Assembly (NCBI GenBank): GCA_028455995.1
Contig: JABELC010000001.1
Location: forward strand, 1,724,501 to 1,788,500
Length of the DNA: 64,000 nucleotides
Direction: 5' to 3'
From: Scleromitrula shiraiana
Lineage: Eukaryota > Ascomycota > Leotiomycetes > Helotiales > Sclerotiniaceae
Numbering within the stretch: the first letter of the stretch is position 1; every line of letters begins with the position of its first letter. Shown one piece after another: positions 45,501 to 57,432 of the stretch. Below the pieces are notes generated by a model. It was not told where the DNA came from. It did no database searches and saw only the letters and a list, made by a program, of their open reading frames with translations. The translations under genes were made by a program, and so were the position numbers.

Positions 45501-47346
45501 AGATTTGAATACGAAGAAGACAGTGAGGATGACGAGCCCATAGCAGGTCAGCCCGCTCCTCGGCGGGCTCTTCTACCACCTGAACAGACTGATGTAGGTC
45601 TGTTCGATCCGGCTAATAAACACATTCGTGATCGGATACATGCTGGTCATCAATTCCGTCCGCCTTCTGAATTCAATATGCCATTACAAAGTTTCTTCGA
45701 AAACAGGCACTCCTCACAATGGACATGCTCAGAAGATGATGAGCTAAAGAAGCTCGTACGGGAGTATTCTTATAACTGGTCTCTTATCTCCAATATGCTG
45801 ACGAGTCCATCCTTGTACTCATCGGGGGCCGAGCGGCGTACCCCTTGGGAGTGCTTTGAGCGCTGGATACAACTTGAGGGATTACCGGCTGATATGCAAA
45901 AAACAGCATACTTCAAAGCTTACAATAACAGGATGGAGGCGGCTCAACGAAATCTCACGATTGCAGCTACACAACCCCCTCAACAAGCGAACGCAAGCGG
46001 TCAAATGATGCAACCGAGAAGGCGGACAACTGCAACTCAACGAGTGGAGAAACGGAGAAACCAGAAGCATCTCACATTGGTGGATGCAATGCGGAAGTTA
46101 TCCAAGAAGCGTGAAAGCTCTTTGCAAAAACAGGCACTGTCTGCTGCGCAGGCTGCGGCGAGGAAACCCACTGAGCAACCTCAGGGTTGGGGGGCTCCAA
46201 TCAAAACTCCACAGGCTTTTAGTCAGCTGAAACATGAACGGGAAGAGGCCATGAAGGAACGCATGGCTCTGTTCCAACAGCGGCAGGAGCAGCAAAGAAG
46301 GGTAAGTTATCGCACTTTTGTTAAATTTGCGCGTAGGAATACTAACATGCTCCAAGGAATTGGCGGCTCGGGCAAGAAATGCAAACCAGCCACAAGCTCT
46401 TCCGAACGGTCTACCTCAGCAACGTGCTGCCACCCTTCCCAATGGCCTTGCTCCTCCAAATGGGCAACCCAATGGAAATGGTCATCTCGCTGTCCCTGGC
46501 CAAAACAGGCCACGGCCTCTTCCACCAGGGATGGGTGCAGCTGGCTCAATGCCTAACAATCTACGGATACCACAGACCATGACCAATGGAGTACCACAAG
46601 CTCAAATGCAAGGGGGACTTCCCCCAAATCCGCCCATGACTGTTGATCTCGCGGAAAATGCTCGTCGGGTGTCTTTGCAACAAAGGCAACAGATCTTGCA
46701 GCGACACCATCAACAAGGTAGCCCACATCCTAGTCAAGCTCAAAATTCTCCTCCCCGAATGAACGGCATGCCTTCCCAACTTGGTTTCATGCCAAACAAT
46801 ATAATGACTGCATATAACAATGCTAATAACAACATGTCTACACCTTCTGGTATCTCAGTTTCCTCTCCTGCTCAAGCTGGATCTCCTCGGATCGGTTTGC
46901 CCGTGCCGGGAATGCCTAACGGTGGCCTACCTCCTAGTATCCCATACCAGGAGATAGAAAGGAATGTCAGAAATAGCAACCCGAATGCTTCCGCCAATGA
47001 AATACACAAATTGATTGGTGAAAATATAGCCGCGTTTACAAACAATAAAAATATGCAACAACGAGGATTGGTGCAACCTCCGAGTGGTATTGCACAAAGT
47101 GCTATGAATGCAGCTGCTGGGAGTAATAATCTTGGAGTAAATGGTCCGATAGGGCAGCGGTCTCCGCAGGGCATCGAGAATAGTAATCCGCAAATGTATG
47201 CTCAAATGCTGAGCAATCATCATCAGCAACGACTACAAAATAGTCAGCAACAGGCCCAGCAATTTCATAATGGGGTGGGGCAAGGGCAAAATCAAAATCA
47301 AGGACAAGGGAATGGTACTGGGGCGCAACAAAACGGAGGTAATTGA
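42556..47346 (+). CDS. vid21: NuA4 histone acetyltransferase scaffold Vid21/Eaf1
   Basis: Four exons (42556-42617, 42705-42857, 42959-46301, 46357-47346) give 1515 aa, all junctions in phase. The first 70 residues, MSEVGASYRSRLLRSKRDE and then RKRKLREFFAV, PPTTPAEAQFLDACDIL, match the Vid21 N-terminus. A long disordered acidic/Ser/Thr region follows. The HSA domain is at about 730-772 (HWDVLLQEAKWMRTDFREERKWK), the Myb/SANT domain at about 990-1050 (QWTCSEDDELKKLVREYSYNW), and a Gln/Asn/Pro-rich tail closes the protein. In yeast Eaf1 is the platform on which NuA4 modules assemble; HSA binds actin/Arp4 and SANT contacts Tra1. The short first exon was found by splicing from the ATG at 42556. 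Confidence 0.93.
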
Positions 47347-48188
47347 GGCGTTTTGCTTCTTGGTTGAAAGGAAGATGAGTATCGCGATGAGCTTTTGCTT
47401 TGTCAGGGCATTGATTTTATCTTGTCGGAACGCGATCGATGACGACTGTAGAATATAAATAGATCCCACAGGGGGAGGCTCTCAAAAGACTTCGAGAGTC
47501 ATTTAGCTAGCTAGTTGTTTGCTGGCGGACGAACTATTGAATTCAGATGAAGCATGAAATGAACATATGTATTGTATTCTGTAATCAACTTCAAAAATTA
47601 TTATAATAGTTAATCATTCAATCATGACGCTACCGGTTATTCCGATCATTAGCTTGTTGCTAAACGCGTGCTAAGCACTTGGGCAATTCGCTAGGGCATA
47701 TATTATTTCAATTCAAACTATCTTCACTAATTAGTCTTTAGTTACAAAACAACTAAAAGGAATATATCATTTATTTTGATTTTGAATAATCATAAACTTT
47801 TATTGGATATCGTTAGGTTAAAACCTATAACTAGATAATCGATATATGAATTTAGAAATAATGTATGAACTAATATATCCAGGTGGTTTGATGGGGTTTA
47901 TTGGTGCCTGATTTTCTATATATTCTAAAGCTAATAATTTCAGGCATCAATAGTATCCACCAAACTACGCCATCTATCATAATCGATAATCGCGTTGCAA
48001 ATCCCAATCTCTCATATCAGAAATCATCTTTAGGCACTGCAGCGAACATTGTTATTTATTATCTGTTTGCTCATGGCCTCAAAAGAATTGCAAGATAAAG
48101 CTACAAAATCATCGTCCTGAATCTGGATTTTCCTTTTCTTCCCTGTCGCTACTTTGTACACAAAACAAATATAATCGATTGGATAAAA
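47347..48188. other. intergenic between VID21 and SPP2
   Basis: About 840 bases of AT-rich spacer. The block at about 47760-47830 weakly resembles 35040-35110. No gene seen. Confidence 0.5.
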
Positions 48189-49304
48189 ATGTCTTCAGCC
48201 AACGATGCGGCAGCACCACCCAAAATCGCTATGAAGGGATTTTCTCTGAAGAGTAACGGATCTGCGAAACCGAATAGCAAAGCACAACCTCCATCTAGTC
48301 TGGGGAAAAGGCCAAGAAGTTCATTTGCGCATGGGAGCGGGGACGATGATTCTGAGGATGAGGAAGGGAGGAGGAAGCATGAGGTTGTCACGGGGTTTGC
48401 GAATGGTGGGGTTATAAGGAAGGCGGATGAGAGGAAGGAGGAGAAGGGGCCGCTGGTTATTCCGAAGTTGGGGAATAGGGATTGGAGGGGAGAGGCAAGG
48501 GAAAGGATGGGGAGAAAGGGAAAGAACTTATTGCCAGAGGAGGAGCAGATGAGGAGGGCGGCGGAGCAGAAGGGGGAGATGGATGTGGATGTTGTTAACG
48601 GGAATGATGGGGAGATTAAATGGGGACTGAGCGTCAAGAGTCGGGATAAGGAGGATGAAACCCAAGACACCAGACAGGAGCAAGACGACGACGAAAAATC
48701 GAAACCGCAACCGAAAACAGAAGACGAATTAGCAATTGAAGCATTGATATCTGACGGAAAACGTAAGGGCCCGGATTTAGTTATTACTGCTGCGAATGAA
48801 AGGGTGAGTATATTGGTTACGGAGGAGGATGCATACAAGAGAGCTATTGCGTCTGCGCCAGATGTATCTACATTAGAAGATTACGAAAGAATACCGGTGG
48901 AAGAATTTGGCGCCGCATTATTAAGAGGAATGGGATGGGATGGGAAGGAGAAGAAGGCTGGTGGGAAAGAAGTGAAGAGGAGACAGAATTTACTCGGGTT
49001 AGGAGCGAAGGAATTGAAAGATGCAGAGGATTTAGGGGCATGGGTACAGAAAAGTGATGCTAAGAGGTTGAGACCGGGTAACTTGTCATCGCATAGGGGT
49101 GGCGATAGAGATAAGAAGAAAATGGGAGATTATGCGAGAGAGAGAGATGAGAGGAGTCATCGGAGGGAGAGAGACGAAGGGAGAGATAGGGATCGAAATC
49201 GAGACAGAGAACGTGATCGTGATCGTGATTATAGGAGGGATAGGGATAGGGATAGGGATAGGGATTCGGGTCGAGATGATTATAGAGAGCGCAGGAGGCG
49301 ATGA
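48189..49304 (+). CDS. spp2: pre-mRNA splicing factor Spp2 (G-patch cofactor of Prp2)
   Basis: Single exon, 371 aa. The N-terminus KIAMKGFSLKS is typical of Spp2/GPKOW. The diagnostic block is DYERIPVEEFGAALLRGMGWD at about 235-255, the G-patch-like motif that binds and activates the DEAH helicase Prp2 (DHX16) before the first splicing step. A Lys-rich linker and RRQNLLGLGAKE follow. The C-terminal 60 residues are Arg/Asp dipeptide repeats (RDRDRDR type). The DNA coding for this tail is itself repetitive (GATAGG units, 49236-49266), so its length may vary between strains. Confidence 0.92.
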   Translation: MSSANDAAAPPKIAMKGFSLKSNGSAKPNSKAQPPSSLGKRPRSSFAHGSGDDDSEDEEGRRKHEVVTGFANGGVIRKADERKEEKGPLVIPKLGNRDWRGEARERMGRKGKNLLPEEEQMRRAAEQKGEMDVDVVNGNDGEIKWGLSVKSRDKEDETQDTRQEQDDDEKSKPQPKTEDELAIEALISDGKRKGPDLVITAANERVSILVTEEDAYKRAIASAPDVSTLEDYERIPVEEFGAALLRGMGWDGKEKKAGGKEVKRRQNLLGLGAKELKDAEDLGAWVQKSDAKRLRPGNLSSHRGGDRDKKKMGDYARERDERSHRRERDEGRDRDRNRDRERDRDRDYRRDRDRDRDRDSGRDDYRERRRR

Positions 49305-49576
49305 CACCGTATCGTTCGGGCATAGTGTACGGAGTAACGACTTGGAGAGATCATCTAATCGTCGCAAAACCCCGAGATAAATTGGTTTGGGTGGATAGAT
49401 AGGCTGCATTGGTTGGTAATAGAAGTAATGGGTGGAATGGCGTTTATCTACATAGCCTATATGGTTCATTCGTACCATCATTCGTACATAATAATATGTG
49501 CCTACCAAGTGGAAATATCAAAACTTGCACAGTCAACGAAGTACATATTCTAGTACCCCATCACCCACTTACCGTT

Positions 49577-49582
49577 CCGAGG
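49577..49582 (-). promoter_or_regulatory. FarA/CTF1-type fatty-acid response site (CCTCGG, reverse)
   Basis: CCGAGG on the plus strand, the reverse complement of CCTCGG, the core bound by the Zn2Cys6 factors FarA/FarB in Aspergillus and CTF1 in Fusarium. It lies about 515 bases before the start of the P450 gene. Confidence 0.35.
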
Positions 49583-49808
49583 TTAAGAGGTCGGACGAAT
49601 TAATGTTGTGCGACCCCGATTCTTCGGTCAAAGAGTGCCACCGACCCCACCTATGACAGCCCTTTCAACGGCCTTTAAATGTCACATGCAGCGGATGTAA
49701 CGGGGCAAATACCAACATTTGTATCAAATGCGGAGCTTCGTAATATTGTTTCATCATTCTCGCATCGGAATTATATTTCTGATGGGTATAAGCCGGATAA
49801 AGAATGGA

Positions 49809-49814
49809 CCTCGG
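49809..49814 (+). promoter_or_regulatory. FarA/CTF1-type fatty-acid response site (CCTCGG)
   Basis: A second CCTCGG core, about 280 bases before the start of the CYP52-like gene. Confidence 0.4.
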
Positions 49815-50093
49815 GCTACTACCCCTCCTCAAATAGTGGAATGCAAGACCGATTTAGTGTAGTACGTACAGATCAGTGGAACAATTTTGGGGAGGGGTGT
49901 GTCTTGGTCCTCCCTTCCTGTTTCTATATCGCCTGATGCTCAATAAACTCAATAAGGTATGAATGGCTTATGATATCCATACATAGAAACATGTGTGCCT
50001 ATTTATGTCTCCCTTCCTCCCCAAAGTTTGAATCAAATTCTTAATTTTGTTTGTTCATCTTTTCTCAACTTATTAGTAGTTTTATCATAAATC

Positions 50094-51839
50094 ATGGCAT
50101 ATTCGACGAGCTCAACCATCATAACAGTTATCGTATCCTACATCATCTACCTAATCAGCAGCAATCTAATCTATTCCCAACGTCTCCGTCTCAAAGCCAA
50201 ACAGCTAAAATGTCTCCCTCCACCCCATTTCAAAAACTCCCTTCCCCTCGGCATCGACCAGGTGATCCGTGCTCTCAAAGCCCTCAACAGCAAACAACTT
50301 CCCGCCGATGCTCAGCGCAAACACGAAGAAATCAACGCGCTCACATACACTTCGTCGGTGCTGGGACTTACGAATATCGTGACGGCTGATGAACGGAATA
50401 TTCAGGCTATTCTCGCAACGCAGTTTGCGGAGTTTGATCTGGGCTGGGAGAGAAATGATAATTTTAGGCCGTTTTTGGGTTCGGGCATTTTTGCTCAGGT
50501 GAGCTTGGATGAGTCTCTTGCTTGTGTGGTTTTATTTCATCTGATATCGATTGACTGACACCTCGTTGCGAGAATAGGATGGACAGGATTGGGTACGCTC
50601 GAGGGGCCTTATGAGACCTCAGTTTGCAAGAGATAACTTAAGTGACTTGAAGATGGAGGAGAGACATGTCCAGATATTATTGAAGGCATTGCCGGAAAAA
50701 GGAGATAATGGATGGATTGGTGAGGTAGACTTACAGCCATTGTTCTTCAGGTTTACTCTAGATACGGCCACGGAATTTCTATTAGGCCAGTGTGTCAATA
50801 GTCAACTTATGGGAATTGAGAAGAACAAACGAGGCACCGAGGTAACAGAGAAAGAAGAAACAGACGTAGAGGGATTCGCAAGAGAATTCGACGTTGGAAA
50901 TATGAGTCTAGCGATACGAGGAAGATTCAACCCATACTCCGCCTGGGTCTGGCCAAGCGGCTTCAAAAACTCAATCAAAACCTGCCACCGACTAATCGAT
51001 CGCATCGTCGCCGAACACCTCAGTAAATTCAAATCCGACTCGCCCACCCTCTCAGATCGCTACATCTTCCTCGAGCACCTCATCGCCGAAACAAGAGACC
51101 CCATCGAGCTCCGCTCCCAAATCATGAATATCCTCCTCGCAGGCCGTGACACCACGTCTTCCCTCCTCGGCTTCACCCTCCACAGTCTAGCGCGCGACCC
51201 CGTGCGCTACACTAAATTGCGGGACATCATACTCGCCGAATTCGGCACGTTTGCCAACCCGGAGAATATCGCGTTTGCGAAGATTAAGGCGTGTAAGTAT
51301 TTGCTCTGGGTGCTGAATGAATCGATGCGGCTGTATCCGCTGGTGCCCCTGAATTTGCGCAAGGCGAATCGGGATACGACGCTTCCGCGGGGTGGGGGCG
51401 TGGATGGGAAGAGTAGGGTTTTTGTGAAGAAGGGCACGTTGGTCGAGTATAGTTCGTTTGTGTTGCATCGGAGGAGGGATATTTGGGGGGAGGATGTCAA
51501 TGAGTTTAAGCCGGAACGGTGGGATGGGAGGAAGGTTAGTTGGGAGTATATTCCTGTGAGTGTTGAGTCCCTTTTCATTTTTCCCCTTTTCCCCCTTTCC
51601 CCATCCCTTTCCAAAACAAATCAATCCCTAACACACACACCCACCAGTTTAACGGCGGTCCCCGCATCTGTCTCGGCCAACAATACGCACTCACCGAAGC
51701 CAGCTTCGTCATAATCAGGTTACTGCAACGATTCGATCGCATCGAGAGTGTGGATACGAAGGATGTCAATTTCTTACTTACGTTGACCATGTGTAGTGGG
51801 AATGGGGTCAAGGTTAGATTGCATGAGGCGGAGGGGTGA
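50094..51839 (+). CDS. cytochrome P450, CYP52-like (alkane/fatty-acid omega-hydroxylase type)
   Basis: Exons 50094-50498, 50578-51555 and 51648-51839 give 524 aa, all phase-0 junctions. Residues 8-27 form the ER anchor. The I-helix is AGRDTTS (about 323-329), the K-helix ESMR (383-386), then PERW and the heme loop FNGGPRICLGQ with Cys469. LGIDQVI near the N-terminus, FNGGPRICLGQQYALTEASFVIIRL and the DxxFRPFLGxGIFxxDG region are CYP52-clan hallmarks. The expected activity is terminal hydroxylation of alkanes or fatty acids with NADPH-P450 reductase. The subfamily and substrate cannot be told. It is intact, unlike the P450 relic at 23120. CCTCGG sites upstream fit fatty-acid induction. Confidence 0.92.
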
Positions 51840-53640
51840 GGGAGGTTTTGGTGATGCTAGGTATATATCTTATGTGCGTGATATGGTCAAGAGGGGGACC
51901 GAATATAAGTTATAGGTTAGTTCATGAATATATGTGATATGATTCCAATTACTAAACCTATCATTCACGGATACCATCATGCCATGTTTGTAATCCGTGA
52001 AGTAATTCGTCACTGGGAGTAGAGATTAGTGCTGGCAGCTGGCAGGAGCAGAGGATAGGATCATAAGAGAAGTTAGAAAAATTGAGGGTTTATGAATAAA
52101 ACGAGAAGTTGGATAATAAGTAAGTAATTGAGACACTGACAGTAAGCTCACCAGCACATTTAAGTTACTAGATAATCCTGCATACATTAATAGCGAAACT
52201 TTTATACTGTACACTGTGCACTGTAGCGATCAATCAATCAATCAATCAATCAGTCAATCAATCAATCAATCAATCAAGCAATCAATCAACCAATCAAGCT
52301 ACCCTAGACTAGAGAATCTCAGAATAGAGGTACAGTGATCCTTGGATAGTAGATATCATACCATACCTTATATACGTATATTTATGTAGTTCCAGTCTTC
52401 TGATATGCATACCGGTAGGTAGGGTGGTGGTTGCTCAAATTATTGTATAGTGTGTAGATCTACTCTTCGTGTTTAAATTCCACTTGCTGAGTTACACTTA
52501 TAAATGACTCGCTTGTAGGAGCGTGGATAGATAGATAGATAGATAGATAGATATAGAGATCACATTCATGATTCCTGATTCCTAATACGCAGATGTCACG
52601 AATCTGGAAGTTCAATCTTGATATAAGAAAAAATTGTATATATTTCTCACCCCTCTGCGAAATGCTTCCATCCCATCCTCTCTTTCAATCCGCCAATCCA
52701 TCATATAAAACACCCCTATTATCCTATCCTATCCTATCCTATCCATACCAATCCGAATCCATTCCCCTCCCAATCCATATCAACCCAAGCTAAGCCAAGC
52801 CATGCCACCCATTGCAATTCCTATCTCCTCCTATCCCCCATCTCTCTCTATATACTATGTACGTACATACGTAAATCTATCTATGTATAATCTATCCATC
52901 TATCAGTCAATCTCTACACCCCCATGCATCCCTCCCCACGATTATCCTCTCCTTCACTGCTCTTCCCTCCCCTGATCTGTATGCAGCAAGTATGATATAT
53001 ACTGTACGATACTATACGTAACGTATCCACTATCCGCTAATATGTACCACCAAAACCGTATATATAAAATCCCTACTCCCCATTGCCCATTGCCCTCCTC
53101 TATCTCATCTCATCTCATCTCATCTCATCTCATCTCATCTCATCTCATCTCATCTCATCTCATCTCATCTCATCTCATCTCATCTCATCTCATCTCATCT
53201 CATCTCATCTCATCTCATCTCATCTCATCTCATCTCATCCCATACCACATCCCTCGACGTCCTCTCCTACTCGTATCCACCTACGTACACACCATTCCTA
53301 TCCCTATATAATCAATCAATCAATCAATCAAGCCACCAGTCGATTGATTGATTCCCTTGTTCCAGTTTCGATCAAAAATAGACAGTCCCCTCATCCGTCC
53401 AAACCCTTATGTGTATATACTCTCTCTATCTTTCCGCGAAGCCAAGTCAAACCGAGCTAAGCCAAGATTCATAAGGTGTAGCAAGAGATTCATTCATGTA
53501 TGAATCACAGCACCACTTCCCATTCATCCACCAAAGTCTACAAATCTCATCTCATCTCATCTCATCTCATCCCATATCCTCAAATCAGTAAGGAAGTCAG
53601 AAGAAAAAAGAACAAAAAAAATAAAAGAAGAAAAAAAAAA
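51840..53640. other. intergenic, convergent, microsatellite-rich
   Basis: About 1.8 kb. It contains an AATC run (52229-52290, with interruptions), GATA (52527-52550), ATCCT (52719-52742), CATCT (53103-53239 and again 53547-53572) and an A/G-rich stretch just before 53641. Reading frames over the CATCT array are artefacts. Confidence 0.7.
53103..53239 (+). repeat. (CATCT)27 pentanucleotide array
   Basis: About 27 near-perfect copies of CATCT. A shorter tract of the same unit recurs at 53547-53572. Confidence 0.95.
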
Positions 53641-55668
53641 TTAAATAGCCCAACTACCCCTCCTAGCCCTAACACCCCAAGCCATAGGCATACTCGCCCC
53701 ATTCGACATACTCGGATGCTGTCTCGCCCACTCCAAAATGTAAACCCTCAACGCCATCCACCTCGCCCCATACCCCCCCTCACACCTCTCCCCACTCGTA
53801 CTCTTGCCCTCTTTTTCCTCCAGCATGCCGCCATCTACCGCCACCAAACTAATATGCCCCTTGACGTTTTGTTTCTTATCGTCGATTCTGAGTTCTTCTT
53901 TCGAGATGCGCGAGATCCGCGCGAGTTCTTCGTCGTATTGGCGCGCTATGGAGGGGTAGCCGAGGGAGAGGTAGTTGTATACTTGTGTGACAAAGGTGTC
54001 GTCGAATTCTTGTAATAATGCATCTTCGGCTTTTGAGCGCGCGACTTCGGCTTTTAGTCTATCGTCTATTCCGCTTAGCATTTGAAGACCTCCGCCTCTT
54101 GCTTTCATGGGTGATTTGGGAAGACCACCCATTTCTTGTACTTCGTCCGAGAAGGCGGACGAAAATGGATCTTCTCGTTCGACATGCGGGCTATGAATTA
54201 ATGTAGGTCCTTTGACAATGGCTGGACTTAAATACTCTCCCGCTTCTTCCGCAACACAATATCCACCCCACAATCCTCCACCATCCTCAACTCGATGCGG
54301 TTGTACATCGATTCGTTGATCCGACTCGAACTTTGTCGCTTTTGGCGACGGACACATGCGAAAATGTAAATCGGCACCAAGCATTGGAGGTGAAGCTGCA
54401 CTACGCATTCTCGCCAATTCAGCTTCCTTCTGTTTATCAGCAGGAGTTCCACTGGGACGAATCTTATCCGTCATTCCATTTGTCCAGAATGGATCTTCAA
54501 ATGTTGGGGCGGTGGCTTCGGCAGCGATCTTCTTATTGGTCTCCTCTTCTCTCAACCGATTTAAATTCTCCTGATGTTGTTGCATTTCTTTCGCCGCCCA
54601 CCCGACTTCGGTGGATTTTCTTCGGAGCTCTTGGATATGGGCATCGTCAACCAACATTCCAATGCCCTCAACGGAACCTCCCTCCGACGCCGTCTCTACC
54701 TCCCTGTCGTAAAAATGTTCAACAATCTCATACGCCGATTCATTAGGAAATGCAGCTAACGCTTGTTCTCGAAGTTGCTTCTCAGCAGCCTTAGCAGCCA
54801 AAGCTAGCAAATACCCCGAGAATCTTTCATCACAGCTCTCTCTAGTTCTTGCCATATTCATCTTCATTATTGAATCCTCCGATGACTCAATAGAGCCTGA
54901 TAATGACGGAGTAGATTCCTCATCATCATGTTCTTCATCCGAACCCTCATACGAATTTCCGGATGACTCAATTGGATCTAACTCTGGTTGATAAGAATTC
55001 TGCCGCGTACTTCGTCTTGTATTAGGATGAGGACGCATTGAAGGCTCTCGACGAGGGGGTCTAGGTGTAATTTGATTCGCCCTTATATCAACGGCACTCG
55101 ATGTAGGGGTATTATCAGGCGCAATAGGAACTGGTAAAGGTCTTAAATATTTCCGTTTTCGTTCAACGTATATGTGATTTGTACCCTATACGATGTTACA
55201 TTCTAATCAACGAACAAGAGTATCTAATGGATAGCATACCGGTGTAATATCCGTCTTATCAGTTGGTAGAGTAGCAGGACCCGGAGTAGATACTTTCTTG
55301 GATCTCTTCGATGTTTCTATCAATTGAGGAGTAAACCTCCTTCTCGGTGCCGGCGGATTCGCCGCAGATGAAGCCTGAGACATTACATCTGGAGTAAGTT
55401 CAGGTGTTGGTGGTAAATCTGGAGTTGGTTTTATCTTGTTGGATTTGAATGTAGTTTCCACCGGTTGAGGTAGGAAGCGTTTTTTGGTAGGTTGAGCAAA
55501 ATCCTGTCTTGCTATAGCAGTATCTTCGACTTCTTCGACATTGTCCTTTCGATTACTTCTCGATGTAGTTTCGACGGGTTCAACGGTGAATTTTCGACTT
55601 TTCTTCACCGTTTCTTCAATTGGGGTGGGCAAGAATCGTCTTCTTGGTGGGGGTGACATCGATGACAT
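53641..55668 (-). CDS. uncharacterised disordered protein with repeated RRRFLP..ET motif
   Basis: Exons 55668-55240 and 55185-53641 give 657 aa, joined in phase 0. The N-terminal 140 residues hold three copies of a basic motif: RRRFLPTPIEETVKKSRK, KKRFLPQPVETTFKSNK and RRRFTPQLIETSKRSKK. An acidic Ser-rich region follows. The C-terminal half is more ordered, with YLLALAAKAAEKQLREQAL, EEEARIDD-type helices and FDDTFVTQVYNYLSLGYPSIARQYDEEL, the most conserved-looking part. A Trp-containing basic end closes it (RARRGSWAI). No catalytic motif recognised. The repeated motif could be a short linear docking site on a nuclear partner. Family known to me only as ascomycete-conserved and unnamed. Confidence 0.82.
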
Positions 55669-56064
55669 GATGTTGGGTAAAATTGAATAATAGGAAGTAT
55701 TGAATCCCTAATTATTTTATTAATTTGATACATTCCAGAATGAAGAGAAAAAATCGAGAAAAGTTTTGAGATAATGATCAAAATATGAGACGAATAGTTG
55801 TTGAGGGGGAAAAAAACAGTATTGAATGAATGATATGTTAAAGTTTTAGAATGTAAAAGTACTATGAGCGAGTATGTACCTAGTAAGTAGTAGAAGTTTA
55901 AAGTTCACCGGTTCACCAGTTCAGTTGTAGTGAGTAGTATAGTAGACGAGGTAGAGTGAGTGAGGCTCCTTCTAAGATTCCTTCAAGTTCTAAGATTCCC
56001 TTTTCTCTCTCTGTCTCTTTTAAGACGGCCCGAGGGTATTATCTATAGATTAATTGATTTGAAT

Positions 56065-56706
56065 CTAATTATCGGACTTCACTTAACTTAACTTAACTTC
56101 CGTAAAAGAATTTCCTTCTTTCAAGTTTATTAATATAAACAAAATATTTTTAATAAATAAATTTATTTTTAATAAAAATAAAAGTAAATTTCTATTTAAA
56201 TTTATTATATATAATTATTTAATTATAAATATTTTTAATTAAGTTATATAAATATTAATATTAAAAAGTAGTAATTTACTACTACTAGTACTACATTAAA
56301 ATATAATCATAGTAATCTTTATAATTCTTTTACTACTAGTAGTAGAAATTTTCAATTTCAAAAATTTAATATAATTTATTATAATTTAATTTTTTAGATC
56401 TTTTTAATGAGTAAATTTATTAAATTTTAATGTTAATTTCTAATTTTTATTCTTTTAATTACATTAATAATAGTTTTTATACTAGTACATTCAATTTGAA
56501 TATAGTAACTTGAAATTAATTCTTTTCATTTAATTATTTTTCAAAATTATAATATCATAATAAAAAAAATTAATTTTTTTCAATTTTTACTTTTATCAAT
56601 TTAAAAAATAAATTTCAAGTTATTTATCAAAAACATTCTATTTATTACATCAACAAACTTTGAAAGACCCTTTACAGAAGTTAAGCGAAGTCCGACCGAC
56701 AATTAG
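56065..56706. mobile_element. AT-rich element with terminal inverted repeats (MITE or RIP-decayed DNA transposon)
   Basis: The left end CTAATTATCGGACTTCACTT and the right end, reverse-complemented (CTAATTGTCGGTCGGACTTC then GCTTAACTT), match closely. The match continues inwards: left CCGTAAAAG..TCTTTCAAGTTTATTAAT against right CTGTAAAGGGTCTTTCAAAGTTTGTTGAT. The left end carries an extra TTAACTTAAC duplication. The interior is by eye above 85% A+T, with no ORF. Differences between ends are mainly transitions. Target-site duplications are not resolved. Likely a non-autonomous or RIP-destroyed DNA element. Confidence 0.6.
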
Positions 56707-56974
56707 CTAGCAAATAACTTTTTTTATCGGTGGTTGCGGATACTAGTATATATTTATAAATGCAAGCAAGACAATACTTTTAGGTACTAGTACTTAACTA
56801 GTACTTAACTAGTATTACATTAATTAATGTACTAGACTAGGCCTAGTAAAATAATCATACTGTAATGTACTAGTAGTTCTTTCTATATACCAGTACCTAC
56901 TGTACATACATCGTGACGGTGACAGTTAATAAATAGCTTTTCCTTTTTCTTTTTTTAACTTGAAAGGACTCGGA

Positions 56975-57045
56975 GGATATAAGGATATATATAAGGATAT
57001 ATATAAGGATATATATAAGGATATATATAAGGATATATATATATA
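56975..57045 (+). repeat. 12-bp tandem repeat (GGATATATATAA)
   Basis: Five or so copies of GGATATATATAA passing into a TA run. Confidence 0.85.
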
Positions 57046-57401
57046 ATAATAGAAGAAGTTTCAAGTTAGAAAATTAATTGTATCTCGAGTGAATTGCAAC
57101 CCGCAGTAGGTAGAGCTTAGCTATACAGTATAATAAGTAATAATAACCATAACAAGAAAGCCATAAAAACCCGCATGAGATAGAGATTTTATTATATTAT
57201 TATTCTATACGAAACGGTACGGTACGGTACGGTGCAGTATTTCTTAGGACGCTTGGGAGTGGAGAGGAGAGGGGTTAATAAAAAGTAAATAAAATCGTAG
57301 AGTTCTAGAAGTTCAGTAAAGAAAGGTTTTAGCTATTTTTAATTTAATAAATAATATAATGGTGGGGCAGGCAGGCAATCAATCAATCAATCAATCAATC
57401 A

Positions 57402-57432
<31 letters not shown>

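Larger units (their letters stand above)
49305..50093. other. intergenic, promoter of CYP52-like gene
   Basis: About 790 bases. Two CCTCGG-type words are noted separately. The last 50 bases before the start are C/T-rich. The 85-aa frame at 49679 is not credible. Confidence 0.5.

Noticed and set aside
44885..45541. 218-aa minus-strand ORF inside VID21
   Set aside because: Antisense shadow of a Ser/Thr/Asp-rich coding exon.
53042..53460. 89-aa and 125-aa SHLISSHLIS ORFs
   Set aside because: Translations of the CATCT array.
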